Position numbers and translations under genes: made by a program | The notes under the pieces: generated by a model | Seen by the model: only the letters and a program-made list of their open reading frames with translations | The model's database searches: none | Told to the model about the DNA's origin: nothing | DNA from: Streptomyces griseus subsp. griseus | Lineage (GTDB): Bacteria > Actinomycetota > Actinomycetes > Streptomycetales > Streptomycetaceae | NCBI RefSeq assembly: GCF_003610995.1 | Contig: NZ_CP032543.1 | Span: 1,922,001 to 1,986,000, forward strand | Direction: 5' to 3' | Length of the DNA stretch: 64,000 nucleotides | In this document: in pieces, positions 1-8,673 of the stretch | How positions within the stretch are numbered: the stretch's first letter is position 1 | How the letters are laid out: every line of letters starts with the position of its first letter

Positions 1-1033
1 CGAGGACGGGCGAGCGGGTGGTGGTGGAGTAGCAGACCTCGGTGCCCGTACCCAGCGCCTCCTCCAGGGCGGTGCCCAGGCGCAGCGGCGCGTACATCAG
101 CTCCTCGAAACCGAGGACGAGCACCCGGCGGACCCGGCCTTCCAGAGCGCCCGCGATCCGCTCCGCCATGCCCGGGAGCGCCGCTTCGAGCGCCGCCCGG
201 TGGGCCGGGGTGAAGCCGTGCCGGCCGCCGTCGGGGACGTCCGCCGGCCAGTCCAGACCGACCCGGGTGACGGGGGTGCCGGCTCCCTCGACAGCCGCGT
301 CGGCCCGGCCCGCCTGCTCCGCCTCCTGGGCCGCGACCAGGGCCTGACCCCGCTCCAGCACGCCTTCGGGGAGCGCGACCGTGCCCGAGGAGCGGGTCAC
401 CAGATCGACGCGGGCGCCGATCTCGGCGGCGAAGGCGGTCAGCCGGTCGCGGTCCGCGGGTGAGCGCATGTCGACCAGCGCGACGATGACGTACCGCTCG
501 CGCGGATGCGACTCGTGCAGCGCGCGGATGGTGTTGAGCACGGTGTTGCCGGTGGAGAACTCGTCGTCGACCAGCACGAGAGTGGACGCCTCCGCTCCGC
601 CCGCCAGGAGCTCCGGGTCCTCCGGCAGCAGCAGGTGCGAGGTGGCGTGCGAGTGGGCCTCCTCGAAGCCGCCCGCCTGCGCGACGCCCGCGACGGGCCG
701 CCGGGTGGAGTGGAGGTACGAGGCGTCCCGCAGGCCGTCCGCGACGGCGTGGCCGAGGCCGGTGGCCGTCTCCGCGTATCCAAGGACGACCGCGCGGCGG
801 GCGTCGTCGGCGCCGAGGAGGGCCCGCACGCGCTCGCCGAGCCCGTACCCGACTCCGTACACGACGGAAGGCTTCTGGGGCACATGCTTGCCCAGCACGT
901 TGGAGACGAGCAGGTGGGCTCGCTTGGGGTTACGCCGCAGGGCGAGGCCCAGCAGCTCCTGGAGCTCCCCGTCGCCCTCCAGGGCCACTCCCAGCCGCTC
1001 GGCCACCCAGTCGCCCGACCACACCACGTCCAC
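1..1033 (-). CDS. Phosphoribosyltransferase-domain protein of the Ter stress cluster (3' end outside window)
   Basis: The protein reads MDVVWSGDWVAERLGV..., with a PRPP-binding loop LVLVDDEFSTGNT about 170 residues in, the signature of type I phosphoribosyltransferases. It runs off the left edge of the window, so its C-terminus is missing. The start is a GTG at 1033, chosen because a GGGAGAG ribosome site lies about 9 nt upstream; in-frame ATGs at 1063 and 1090 have none. The gene follows the HpcH-type lyase on the same strand. By established comparative knowledge, this pair accompanies TerD genes in actinobacteria and is proposed to make or modify a nucleoside-like stress metabolite. The substrate is unknown. 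Confidence 0.85.
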   Translation of the reverse strand, partial: MDVVWSGDWVAERLGVALEGDGELQELLGLALRRNPKRAHLLVSNVLGKHVPQKPSVVYGVGYGLGERVRALLGADDARRAVVLGYAETATGLGHAVADGLRDASYLHSTRRPVAGVAQAGGFEEAHSHATSHLLLPEDPELLAGGAEASTLVLVDDEFSTGNTVLNTIRALHESHPRERYVIVALVDMRSPADRDRLTAFAAEIGARVDLVTRSSGTVALPEGVLERGQALVAAQEAEQAGRADAAVEGAGTPVTRVGLDWPADVPDGGRHGFTPAHRAALEAALPGMAERIAGALEGRVRRVLVLGFEELMYAPLRLGTALEEALGTGTEVCYSTTTRSPVL

Positions 1034-1112
1034 GGTCTCTTCTCTCCCGGCGCGCCCGCTCATCGGTACGCGCTCACTACGCTCGGTCATCGGTTCACGC
1101 CGCCACGGGCGC

Positions 1113-2285
1113 TCACTGCGTCAGGCCGGCGGCCAGCAGGTCGACGAAGCCGATGTCCTCGCTCGCCACCCCGAAGACCTCGGCCCGCCGGAGCGTGCGC
1201 TCGGCCCAGGCCCGGTGGGGCTTCACTTCGTTCATCTTGTTCGTATACGCCGAGCGCAGCACCCCGCCGCCCCCGCGCTCGGGCCGCAGGATGTCCTGCG
1301 CGTCGGTGAACTCCTCGTGGCTGACCACGGAGAGTGCGTGGACGGGTGCCACATGCGACGGGTGGATGCAGGTCTTGCCGAGCAGGCCGTTGGCCCGGTC
1401 GAGTTCGATCTCCCGCAGCAGGCCGTCCAGGTCGTGTTCGATCAGTGCCGTACGCAGCTCCTCGGCGCTGCCCTCCAGGAAGGGGCTGCGGCGCAGCTGG
1501 GGCTTGAACATGCGCTCCTGGCGGCGGAAGTACTCCCACACCGGGCCGGTGATCGTGAAGCCGGTGCTGTCGGCCCGGCCCAGCACGTTGACCACATCGG
1601 CGATGACGGAGCCCACGATCTGGACGTCGTACGCCGTCATGTCGGGCGCGCGGCGCAGTCCGTAGGCCGAGCAGAAGTCGGTGACGCCGAGCCGCAGGGC
1701 GAGCACCCGGTCCCGGTACTTGTCGACGGAGCGCGCGATTCCCTGGAGGACTTCACCGCGCGTCTCCAGATGGAGCAGCTCGGGCGATTCGAGGACGGGC
1801 ATGGCGAACAGCCGTCGTCCGCAGGCCGCTTCGGCTTCCGTCAGGGCCTCCAGAAAGAGGGCCCCGCGCTCTTCGGTGAATTTGGGAAGTACAAAACCGG
1901 ACAATGTCCGGACCGAGGCGCCGAGCCGTTCGACCAGGTCGGTGATCTGGCCCGGTTCACGGACCCGTACGAACAGGAGCGGCAGCTCGGCGCCCGCCGC
2001 CTCCCGTTCCGCGAGTGCCGCGAACTGCCTGACCAGGTTGGCCTCGGCGCCGACCACCTCGGCGTCGTCGATCGAGTCCTCCAGGCACAGCACCATGGAG
2101 ACGACGCCACGCCTGGCCTGCTTCAGGACGTCGTCGGCCAAGGTGGTCCGGGTCGCCGGCGAGTAGAGCGTGGCGCCCAGGGCGACGGAGAGCAGGCTCG
2201 CGGGCGAGGCCGCGTCGAAGTCACACGGCTCCCTGAAGAACAGGCCCTCCCGGGCAGCGGGCGATATATACCCGAAGTGACGCAT
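1113..2285 (-). CDS. HpcH/HpaI aldolase / citrate-lyase-beta-like protein (Ter cluster)
   Basis: A 390-residue TIM-barrel lyase of the CitE-like branch. It opens MRHFGYISPAAREGLFF and carries the acidic loop CLEDSIDD near residues 68-75, which in this family helps bind the metal. An ATG at 2285 is preceded by a GGGGGAAA-type ribosome site. It lies 79 nt upstream of the phosphoribosyltransferase gene on the same strand and probably shares its transcript; it is divergent from the TerD gene at 2528, across 242 bp that must hold both promoters. By family knowledge such enzymes cleave or form C-C bonds of acyl-CoA or oxo-acid substrates; the Ter-linked branch has no defined reaction. The function is inferred from context. 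Confidence 0.85.
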   Translation of the reverse strand: MRHFGYISPAAREGLFFREPCDFDAASPASLLSVALGATLYSPATRTTLADDVLKQARRGVVSMVLCLEDSIDDAEVVGAEANLVRQFAALAEREAAGAELPLLFVRVREPGQITDLVERLGASVRTLSGFVLPKFTEERGALFLEALTEAEAACGRRLFAMPVLESPELLHLETRGEVLQGIARSVDKYRDRVLALRLGVTDFCSAYGLRRAPDMTAYDVQIVGSVIADVVNVLGRADSTGFTITGPVWEYFRRQERMFKPQLRRSPFLEGSAEELRTALIEHDLDGLLREIELDRANGLLGKTCIHPSHVAPVHALSVVSHEEFTDAQDILRPERGGGGVLRSAYTNKMNEVKPHRAWAERTLRRAEVFGVASEDIGFVDLLAAGLTQ

Positions 2286-2527
2286 GAGTTTCCCCCGAAC
2301 TGCCTGACCGGCCGGACAACGTATGGCCGGTAATAGTACGTACGGGCGAGTGTCAACAGTTCCCGATGTACATGAACTTCCGGTTACCCGCCCTTCACCG
2401 GGCCACTTCTCGCGGTACCGTCCGGCCCTCCTCCTTTCCCTCTCCGGCCCGGCAGGGACGCGACAGGCCAGGCTCTTTGCCGCCCCCGCGTTGTCCGCGC
2501 GTGCTGCCAGCAGGCAGGATGACGCCC

Positions 2528-3409
2528 ATGACGCACACGATGCTGAAGGGCTCGAACGTCCCGGTCGACGCCGTGGCCGTGCGGGCCGTGCTGCGCTGGA
2601 CCCCGGGGGCCGGCGTTCCGGACGTGGACGCTTCCGCCCTGCTGCTCGGCGCCGCGGGCCGTGTGCGATCCGACGAGGACTTCGTCTTCTACAACCAGCC
2701 GCGCCATCCCTCCGGGCTGGTCCGACGGCTGCCGAAGCGCAGTGTCGCCGACGGGCTCACGGACACGATCGAGGCGGATCTCGGCGCCCTCGACGCATCG
2801 GTGGACCAAGTGGTGATCGCCGCCTCCTCCGACGGCGATGCCTTCCAGCAGGTGCCGGACCTGCGGATACTTCTCTTCGATGCCGCGTTCGCCGACGGGG
2901 AGCCGCTGGCCGTCTTCGATGTGCGGCCGGAGACCGGTGAGGAGACCGCGATCATCTGCGGGGAGCTCTACCGGCGCGGTGAGGGGTGGAAGTTCCGGGC
3001 GGTCGGCCAGGGCTATCCGACCGGGCTGATCGGTCTCGCCACCGCCTTCGGGATCTCCGTCGACGATTCGGAGGCCGGGGGCGGGGCGGAGGAGCCCGCC
3101 GGGGCCGCCCAGGCGCCCGCGCACGCCGTCACCGAGCCCGCCGCACCCACCCACGCCGCTTCCGCGCCGGACCCGGACTCCCAGGCCACGGTCCTGCACC
3201 GGCAGCCCGCCTACGGCTACCCGCCACCCGTCGCACCCCCGGCACCCGCCGTACCCGCACCGCAGCCCGCCCAGCCCGCGTACGGCTATCCGCAGGGGGC
3301 CGGTGCGCCGCCCGCGTACGGCTATCCGCAGCCCGCGGCGGCCGCCGCCCACGCGCCCGACCCGCACTTCGTCCTGCCTCCGCAGGGCCCGCAGTTCATC
3401 CGGTCCTGA
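2528..3409 (+). CDS. TerD-family protein with Pro/Ala/Tyr repeat tail
   Basis: A 293-residue protein. Residues 1 to about 180 form a TerD domain: a GSNVPV-type start, the [10 protein letters not shown] core, the late [19 protein letters not shown] motif and [12 protein letters not shown]. The remaining third is low complexity, with PAYGYP occurring three times in a Pro/Ala-rich stretch, likely disordered or adhesive. ATG 2528 is preferred over ATG 2519 because AGGA sits at a sensible distance only from 2528. TerD domains bind calcium in characterised members and act in tellurite and general envelope stress; the acidic DVDAS loop is consistent with that. It is divergent from the HpcH-like lyase. 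Confidence 0.85.
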   Translation: MTHTMLKGSNVPVDAVAVRAVLRWTPGAGVPDVDASALLLGAAGRVRSDEDFVFYNQPRHPSGLVRRLPKRSVADGLTDTIEADLGALDASVDQVVIAASSDGDAFQQVPDLRILLFDAAFADGEPLAVFDVRPETGEETAIICGELYRRGEGWKFRAVGQGYPTGLIGLATAFGISVDDSEAGGGAEEPAGAAQAPAHAVTEPAAPTHAASAPDPDSQATVLHRQPAYGYPPPVAPPAPAVPAPQPAQPAYGYPQGAGAPPAYGYPQPAAAAAHAPDPHFVLPPQGPQFIRS

Positions 3410-3476
3410 AGGTCCTGAAGGTTCCGGCTCTTCCGGCGGTCCTGGGACCGGAGCGCGGCGGTAGGGGACCGGGCGC

Positions 3477-4211
3477 TCAGGTCCGGGACTTGTAGCCCCG
3501 CCCCCACTGCATGCCGTAGCCGTAGAGCCGGTCCAGCTCGGACTGGAATCCGTAGACGAACTTCACCTCGCGCCGCACGATCAGCTCGTCCTTGACGTTC
3601 TCCATGGTGAACACCGCGCAGGAACGGGCCTGCGGCGCGCGCTCGTCCAGTTCGATCTCGACCCGGGGGCCGTTGCCCGGGTAGAGCGTGATCTTGGCGT
3701 GCGTACGGTCGAACGCGGGCGTCCGGTCGTAGATGTAGACGAAGAACAGCAGTCGCTTGAACTGGTCGCGCTGGTCGAGGTTGACGTAGACCGTCTCCCC
3801 CGAAGGAGCGCCGAAGCGGTCGTCCCCGCTGAGCCGGATGTAGGGCGGAGCGTTCAGATCACCGAGCAAGTTGCCCAGGGGCTGCACGACCCCCTTGGTG
3901 CCGTCCGTCAGCTCGTACATGCAGCCGAGGTCCAGGTCGACGTTGACGACGCCCTGGGTGTGCGCCTGGACCACCTCGGGCTGGAAGAGCTGGAGGGGGC
4001 GCCGCAGCCGGCCGCTCTGGCGCGAGCGGCCCTCGATGTCCGAGGTGCGCATCCGCCAGGAGAGATTGACCCTGAGGTTGCCCGAGAGAGCGCCCTGTTT
4101 GCTGAGCGAGACCGTGGCATTGCGTTTCGACAGCACGATGGCGCTCGATGTGCCGTTGCCCGAGTCGAACTGTGCCGCGCGCCCCGGCCACAGGCCGTCG
4201 AAGAATCCCAT
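3477..4211 (-). CDS. TerA-like tellurium-resistance protein
   Basis: A 244-residue protein starting MGFFDGLWPGRAAQFDSG, with VNVDLDLGCMYELTDGTKGVV in the middle and a DRFGAPSGETVYVNLDQ segment, the TerA-like version of the TerD fold. An ATG at 4211 with an upstream GGTGGGGG is preferred over an in-frame start 48 nt further upstream. It is read toward the 2528 TerD gene (convergent, 67 nt apart). A long inverted repeat separates it from the DUF475 gene upstream, so it may have its own promoter. It is presumed cytoplasmic, probably partnering the other Ter proteins; this is inference from family clustering. Confidence 0.75.
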   Translation of the reverse strand: MGFFDGLWPGRAAQFDSGNGTSSAIVLSKRNATVSLSKQGALSGNLRVNLSWRMRTSDIEGRSRQSGRLRRPLQLFQPEVVQAHTQGVVNVDLDLGCMYELTDGTKGVVQPLGNLLGDLNAPPYIRLSGDDRFGAPSGETVYVNLDQRDQFKRLLFFVYIYDRTPAFDRTHAKITLYPGNGPRVEIELDERAPQARSCAVFTMENVKDELIVRREVKFVYGFQSELDRLYGYGMQWGRGYKSRT

Positions 4212-4263
4212 CCCAACCCCCACCTGTTCGCCTTGTCCGCCCTGTCGCGGGCCCCGCACACCA

Positions 4264-4333
4264 CTGCGGGGCGGCCACCGGGCCGGGTCCGGGAGAGTCC
4301 CGGAGAGCCGTCGCCGTGTGGGCCGCCCCGCAG
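4264..4333 (-). terminator. Long-armed inverted repeat downstream of the DUF475 gene
   Basis: Two 13-nt arms (4264-4276 and 4321-4333) are exact reverse complements and enclose a smaller C/G-rich hairpin. The element lies just after the stop of the DUF475 gene and before the TerA-like gene, both on the minus strand. It is probably a terminator or attenuator; there is no U-tract, as is usual in Streptomyces. Confidence 0.55.
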
Positions 4334-4358
4334 AGAGCGTTCCTCAATCCCTACCGGG

Positions 4359-5519
4359 TCACACCCCGGAGTGGACTTCGGCCTTGGGACCCGGGCTTCC
4401 TCCGGTGTCCCCGTCGTCTCCGCCCGCCGCGGCGATGGCCCTGTTGCGGCGGACCGAGGACCAGAAGGAGAGCGCGATGAGGACGACGCCGATCAGGCCG
4501 GTGATGATCTCGTTGATCTCGTACCGGATGGTGACCAGCAGGATGACCGAGAGCGCGCCGATCGCGTAGTGCGCGCCGTGCTCCAGGTAGACGTAGTCGT
4601 CCAGCGTGCCCTGGCGGACCAGGTAGACGGTGAGCGAACGGACGTACATGGCGCCGATACCGAGGCCGAGGGCCATCAGCACGATCTCGTTGGTGATGGC
4701 GAAGGCGCCGATGACGCCGTCGAACGAGAAGGAGGCGTCCAGGACTTCCAGGTAGAGGAAGAGGAAGAACGCGGCCTTTCCGGCGAGGGCGACCCCGGTG
4801 ACGGGCTTGCCCTTCTTCCTGGCCTCTTCCTCGGCCTCGTGCTCGCGCTCCTCCTCCTCTTCGAGCTTGCCCTCGAAGAATCCGGAGAGCCCGCCGACGA
4901 CGAGATAGGTGATCAGACCCGCGATCCCCGAGAGCATGACGGTCGACGCCTTGTCCACGTGCGCGCCACCGTGCTGGTGCGCCTGGGTGGCGAAGGTCAG
5001 GGCGGTGATCAGCAGCACGACGAGCGCGACGCAGACCGACAGCATGTCGACCTTGCCGAGCTTGGCGAGCGGGCGCTCGATCCAGCGGAGCCACTGGATG
5101 TCACGGTCCTCGAAGATGAAGTCGAGGAAGATCATCAACAGGAACATGCCACCGAAGGCGGCGATCGCCGGATGGGCGTCCGTCACCAGTTCCTTGTACC
5201 TGTCGGGGTCGTTGAAGGAGAGGTCGATGGCCTCGATGGGCCCGAGCTGGGCGCTCACGGCCACGATCACGACGGGGAACACCAGCCGCATACCGAACAC
5301 GGCGATGAGGATGCCGACGGTGAGGAAGATCTTCTGCCAGAAGGCATTCATCTTCTTCAGGATTCCGGCATTGATCACCGCGTTGTCGAAGGAGAGCGAG
5401 ATCTCCAGGATCGTCAGGATCGCGACGATGCCGAAGGCTTGCCACCCCCCGTAGAAGAAGGCTGCGACCAGGCCGAGCGCGGTGACCGCGAACGACCAGC
5501 CGAAGGTTTTCAGAACCAC
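4359..5519 (-). CDS. DUF475 / TerC-like integral membrane protein
   Basis: A 386-residue polytopic membrane protein. Hydrophobic segments are visible from residue 5 onward (SFAVTALGLVAAFFYGGW). The TerC-like sequence EISLSFDNAVINA appears near residue 40 and a second one, LEVLDASFSFDGVIGAFA, in the second half, so the two halves carry matching acidic in-membrane motifs. A charged loop rich in Glu (about residues 215-240) separates them. The start is GTG 5519 with an upstream GGGG ribosome site. TerC relatives move or handle metal ions (manganese is best documented) and associate with TerD-type proteins; the substrate here is not known. Confidence 0.85.
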   Translation of the reverse strand: MVLKTFGWSFAVTALGLVAAFFYGGWQAFGIVAILTILEISLSFDNAVINAGILKKMNAFWQKIFLTVGILIAVFGMRLVFPVVIVAVSAQLGPIEAIDLSFNDPDRYKELVTDAHPAIAAFGGMFLLMIFLDFIFEDRDIQWLRWIERPLAKLGKVDMLSVCVALVVLLITALTFATQAHQHGGAHVDKASTVMLSGIAGLITYLVVGGLSGFFEGKLEEEEEREHEAEEEARKKGKPVTGVALAGKAAFFLFLYLEVLDASFSFDGVIGAFAITNEIVLMALGLGIGAMYVRSLTVYLVRQGTLDDYVYLEHGAHYAIGALSVILLVTIRYEINEIITGLIGVVLIALSFWSSVRRNRAIAAAGGDDGDTGGSPGPKAEVHSGV

Positions 5520-5587
5520 TGGTACCCCATCGTGTTATGTAAGGGTCTCCCCCGGTGTGTACGGGGCTCCCCGCGCCGTGCGCGGCG

Positions 5588-6163
5588 TTACGAAACGTTG
5601 ACGCCGAAGTCTAGAGCGATGCCGCGCAGCCCCGACGCGTACCCCTGACCTACTGCACGGAATTTCCACTCGCCCTGGTAGCGGTAGAGCTCGCCGAAGA
5701 TCATCGCGGTCTCCGTGGAGGCGTCCTCGCTGAGGTCGTAGCGCGCCAGCTCCTGGCCGTCGGCCTGGTTGACCACACGGATGAAGGCGTTGCTGACCTG
5801 GCCGAACGCCTGGCCCCGGATCTCCGCCTCATGGATGGAGACCGGGAAGACGATCTTGTCGCAGTGGGCGGGGACCTGGTCGAGTCGGACGATGACCGAC
5901 TCGTCGTCGCCCTCGCCCTCACCCGTCAGGTTGTCACCGGTGTGCTCCACGGAGCCGTCGGGACTGGTGAGGTTGTTGTAGAAGACGAACCACTCGTCAC
6001 CGAGCACCCGGCCCGACTGGCACAGCAGCGCGCTGGCGTCGAGGTCGAAATCGGCTCCGGTGGTGGAGCGTGCGTCCCAGCCGAGCCCGACCAGCACCTG
6101 GGTGAGGTTGGGTGCGACCTTGGAGAGGGAGACATTGCCTCCCTTGGCGAGCGTGACGCCCAT
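5588..6163 (-). CDS. TerD-family stress protein (paralogue 1)
   Basis: 191 residues, a full-length single TerD domain: [15 protein letters not shown] start, [35 protein letters not shown] acidic loop and a [19 protein letters not shown] end motif. The two acidic loops are the calcium-binding elements of the family. GGGAGG lies 6-7 nt before ATG 6163. It is closely similar to the next gene (6336-6911), so the pair is a tandem duplication, but a strong hairpin between them suggests separate transcription. It differs from its sister by an extra Ser at the C-terminus and by HCDK instead of DVDK in the core. Confidence 0.93.
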   Translation of the reverse strand: MGVTLAKGGNVSLSKVAPNLTQVLVGLGWDARSTTGADFDLDASALLCQSGRVLGDEWFVFYNNLTSPDGSVEHTGDNLTGEGEGDDESVIVRLDQVPAHCDKIVFPVSIHEAEIRGQAFGQVSNAFIRVVNQADGQELARYDLSEDASTETAMIFGELYRYQGEWKFRAVGQGYASGLRGIALDFGVNVS

Positions 6164-6246
6164 GTGTGTCCTCCCCGAGTCGTGGAAACGCTGCCGGGCG
6201 CCTTCGGGCGCCCGTGCTCGGGCGTCCGAAAGCGCCCGGTTGAGCG

Positions 6247-6279
6247 CGTCCGGCGCCGCACAGGATGCGGCGCCGGACG
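6247..6279 (-). terminator. Hairpin terminator between the tandem terD genes
   Basis: Perfect 14-bp stem (arms 6247-6260 and 6266-6279) with a 5-nt loop, placed downstream of the 6336-6911 TerD gene on its strand. A second, weaker GGGCGCC hairpin lies at about 6197-6215. It should stop transcripts from the upstream paralogue. Confidence 0.75.
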
Positions 6280-6335
6280 AGTGGTGCGCGGGCGCTGTGT
6301 GAGCCCTCGAAGGCCGCGCCCGGTCGTGCGGGTCC

Positions 6336-6911
6336 TCAGACGTTGACGCCGAAGTCCTGTGCGATGCCGCGCAGGCCGGAGGCGTAGCCCTGGCCGATGG
6401 CGCGGAACTTCCACTCCGCACCGTTGCGGTAGAGCTCGCCGAAGACCATCGCGGTCTCCGTCGAGGCGTCCTCGCTCAGGTCGTAGCGGGCGAGCTCGCT
6501 GTTGTCGGCCTGGTTCACCACGCGGATGTACGCGTTGCGGACCTGGCCGAAGCTCTGCTGACGGGTCTCGGCCTCGTAGATCGAGACCGGGAAGACGATC
6601 TTGTCGACGTCGGCCGGGACACCGGCGAGGTTCACCTTGATGACCTCGTCGTCGCCCTCGCCCTCACCGGTGAGGTTGTCACCGGTGTGCTCGACGGAGC
6701 CGTCGGGGCTCTTCAGGTTGTTGAAGAAGACGAAATTGCCGTCCGCCGCGACCTTGCCCTCGGCGTTCGCCAGCAGCGCGCTGGCGTCGAGGTCGAAGTC
6801 GCCGCCGGTGGTGGTGCGGGCGTCCCAGCCCAGACCGACGATGACCGCGGTCAGGTTGGGCGCGGCCTTGGTCAGCGAGACGTTGCCGCCCTTGCTGAGG
6901 CTGACTCCCAC
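6336..6911 (-). CDS. TerD-family stress protein (paralogue 2)
   Basis: 191 residues, the canonical Streptomyces TerD protein: [43 protein letters not shown] and [19 protein letters not shown]. It starts with GTG 6911, with GGAGGACTC just upstream, a spacing that fixes the start. A TAGGAT hexamer (reverse strand, 6989-6994) about 75 nt upstream could be its -10 box; no good -35 was found. It is followed by a terminator, so it is probably monocistronic. Family members bind calcium and protect against tellurite, oxidative stress and phage; the physiological ligand is unknown. Confidence 0.93.
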   Translation of the reverse strand: MGVSLSKGGNVSLTKAAPNLTAVIVGLGWDARTTTGGDFDLDASALLANAEGKVAADGNFVFFNNLKSPDGSVEHTGDNLTGEGEGDDEVIKVNLAGVPADVDKIVFPVSIYEAETRQQSFGQVRNAYIRVVNQADNSELARYDLSEDASTETAMVFGELYRNGAEWKFRAIGQGYASGLRGIAQDFGVNV

Positions 6912-7049
6912 GAGTCCTCCAGTAGTTTTCTCAGGGGCCGGCAGACACCAGCGTCCCCGTCGTTCGTTGGCATCGGATCAACGATTGGATCCTAGTGAGC
7001 GGTTCCCGGCCAAAACAGGCTTTTGGCGGGGCGCCACCAGGAGATCGTC

Positions 7050-7508
7050 TCAGAGCGCTTCGAGCGCCTTGGCGTAGTCGTTGAGGTCACGCGCGTCCGG
7101 CAGGCCGTTGACGACGCTCCAGCGGACGGTGCCGGCCTTGTCGATGACGAAGGTGCCGCGCACCGCGCAGCCCTTGTCCTCGTCGAAGACTCCATAGGCG
7201 CGCGAGACCTCCCCGTGCGGCCAGAAGTCGGAGAGCAGCGGATACTCCAGGCCCTCCTGCTCGGCGAAGACGCGCAGGGTGTGGATGGAGTCGTTGGAGA
7301 CGGCGAGCAGCTGGGTGTCGTCGTTCTCGAAGCGGGGCAGCTCGTCGCGGAGCGCGCACAGCTCGCCCGTGCAGACGCCGGTGAAGGCGAACGGGTAGAA
7401 GAGCAGCACCACGTTCTTCTCGCCCCGGAGGTCCGAGAGCCGTACGGTCCGCCCGTGGTTGTCCTTGAGTGCAAAATCGGGGGCCTCGGTGCCGACCTCG
7501 ATCGTCAT
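7050..7508 (-). CDS. ahpE: AhpE-type peroxiredoxin
   Basis: 152 residues with a thioredoxin fold. It reduces hydroperoxides and peroxynitrite in the cytoplasm. The active site FYPFAFTGVCTGELC places the peroxidatic cysteine at Cys46, with a second cysteine at Cys51. APDFALKD at the N-terminus and GTFVIDKAGTVRW at about 117-129 are typical peroxiredoxin elements. ATG 7508 starts the conserved MTIEVG N-terminus; the ORF is open further upstream, but through repetitive DNA. With DUF3052 and AceE next door it matches the ahpE-DUF3052-aceE neighbourhood known from Mycobacterium, suggesting a link between thiol defence and pyruvate dehydrogenase. The symbol is assigned by similarity to that family. 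Confidence 0.88.
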   Translation of the reverse strand: MTIEVGTEAPDFALKDNHGRTVRLSDLRGEKNVVLLFYPFAFTGVCTGELCALRDELPRFENDDTQLLAVSNDSIHTLRVFAEQEGLEYPLLSDFWPHGEVSRAYGVFDEDKGCAVRGTFVIDKAGTVRWSVVNGLPDARDLNDYAKALEAL

Positions 7509-7553
7509 GGAACAGGTATCCCTTCCGCCGCTTCCCACTTCCCGGCCTCCGCT

Positions 7554-7617
7554 CGCACGTGTCCGTACGCACACGCACGTGTCCGTACGTGACACACGCG
7601 TATCCGTACGTGCGTGT
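7554..7617. repeat. Short imperfect tandem repeat of GCACGTGTCCGTACG type
   Basis: About three copies of a 20-24 bp unit built on GCACGTGTCCGTACG lie immediately upstream of the peroxiredoxin start, giving a string of overlapping CGTACG and CACGTG palindromes. They could be regulatory or a slipped-strand expansion. Confidence 0.6.
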
Positions 7618-7671
7618 CCGGCCGTCCGGGTGACTCCCACCCTACGCACGGGCCGACGGGGCACGTACGAA

Positions 7672-7706
7672 GGCCCCCGGCGGCGCCTGAGCGCCGTCCG
7701 GAGGCC
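7672..7706 (-). terminator. Hairpin downstream of the DUF3052 gene
   Basis: A CGGCGC/GCGCCG stem with a CTGA loop, extended outward by CCGG/CCGG and GGCC/GGCC pairs with small bulges. It starts about 22 nt after the DUF3052 stop on the same strand. Confidence 0.55.
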
Positions 7707-7727
7707 CCGGGTGGTGTAGCGAGTGGT

Positions 7728-8165
7728 TCAGCGCTTGGCCTTGGCCCCCTTGGGGGTGACCAGACGGCTGCCCGTCCAGTCCTTGCCCGCGCTGATGCTC
7801 TTGGTCTGGGCGAGACCGGCCGTCTGGGCAGCCTCATTGATGTCGCTCGGTTCGACGTAGCCGTCACGGCCGGTCTTCGGCGTCATCAGCCAGACCGTAC
7901 CGCCGTCCTCGAGCAGACCAATGGCATCCACCAGCGCGTCCGTAAGGTCGCCGTCCTCGTCGCGGAACCAGAGGACGACGACGTCTGCGACATCGTCGTA
8001 CTCCTCGTCGACGAGTTCCTGGCCGGTAATGGCCTCAATGCCCTCACGGAGCTCCAGCTCGACGTCGTCGTCGTAGCCGATCTCCTGGACCACCTGTCCG
8101 GGCTCGAACCCCAGGCGTGTCGCCGGGTTGGTCCGCTCCTCCGCGTGGTCCGCGGTCGCGCTCAC
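7728..8165 (-). CDS. DUF3052 domain protein
   Basis: 145 residues, an actinobacterial family without a settled function. The sequence is acidic in its first half (IGYDDDVELELREGIEAITG, DEEYDDVADVVVLWFRDEDGD) and ends in a basic tail TPKGAKAKR. The start is GTG 8165, fixed by AGGAGG six bases upstream and by the conserved SATADHAEERTNPATRLGF beginning; an upstream ATG lacks a ribosome site. It is divergent from aceE and upstream of the peroxiredoxin gene. The same trio is found in mycobacteria, which suggests a role connected to pyruvate dehydrogenase or redox state; this is inference. Confidence 0.88.
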   Translation of the reverse strand: MSATADHAEERTNPATRLGFEPGQVVQEIGYDDDVELELREGIEAITGQELVDEEYDDVADVVVLWFRDEDGDLTDALVDAIGLLEDGGTVWLMTPKTGRDGYVEPSDINEAAQTAGLAQTKSISAGKDWTGSRLVTPKGAKAKR

Positions 8166-8673
8166 GGGTTGCCTCCTGATCATGTCTTCGGAAAATGCTG
8201 CAGCCACGCGCGTGCGCGGGGCGTAGGCCGTAGTCCACACGGGCCCGGCGAATCGCGCAAGTACCCGGCGTACGAGACCGCCTAAACGGTGACGTTCCCT
8301 GCCACGTCACCGCAGGCTCCGGCAGCTCTCTCCCGGGGCCTGGGCCGGTCCCTCCGGGGGTTCCGCAAGGTCACCCCATCCGTTTACGTCCTTCCTCAGC
8401 TTATGCCGTTTCGCTCCGCCAATCGGATTCGAACGACCTTTGGGAACGCTTGGACGGCTTGGGCGTAAGGTTGCGGTTTGCCCGTACCCCGCCGCGTACT
8501 GCCCATACTCGTGCCCCGCCGGAGAAATTTCGGAACCTCGGAGTTACCCCACGGTAGAGATGACGTCCGGGCCCTCGCGGTAGCACGATGGAGGCGGCGC
8601 GCACACAGTTGTCCCGGGGGTACGTTCCCCGTAACAGACCCCGCAGAGCACCACCGAACAGCGAAGGAACAGT
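8166..8673. promoter_or_regulatory. 508-bp divergent DUF3052/aceE control region with a 9-bp inverted repeat
   Basis: No gene was recognised here. At 8287-8312 there is a perfect inverted repeat CGGTGACGT-N8-ACGTCACCG, the size and symmetry of a dimeric repressor site. GAAGGAA just before 8674 is the aceE ribosome site. A tRNA T-arm-like string at 8425-8438 on the reverse strand does not fold into a tRNA. Confidence 0.45.

Noticed and set aside
4264..4333. Possible riboswitch before the TerA-like gene
   Set aside because: Only a long-armed hairpin is seen; no aptamer consensus recognised, and the position fits a terminator.
3699..5648. 650-codon plus-strand frame over TerA-like and DUF475 genes
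   Set aside because: Shadow of two convincing minus-strand genes; Glu/Asp/Gly-rich translation without domains.
7554..7617. CRISPR-like direct repeats
   Set aside because: Units are adjacent without spacers and imperfect; the same applies to the arrays at 23262 and 26897.
8414..8445. tRNA T-arm-like TTCGAATCC on the minus strand
   Set aside because: Arms do not pair properly and no acceptor, D or anticodon stem is found; at most a fragment.
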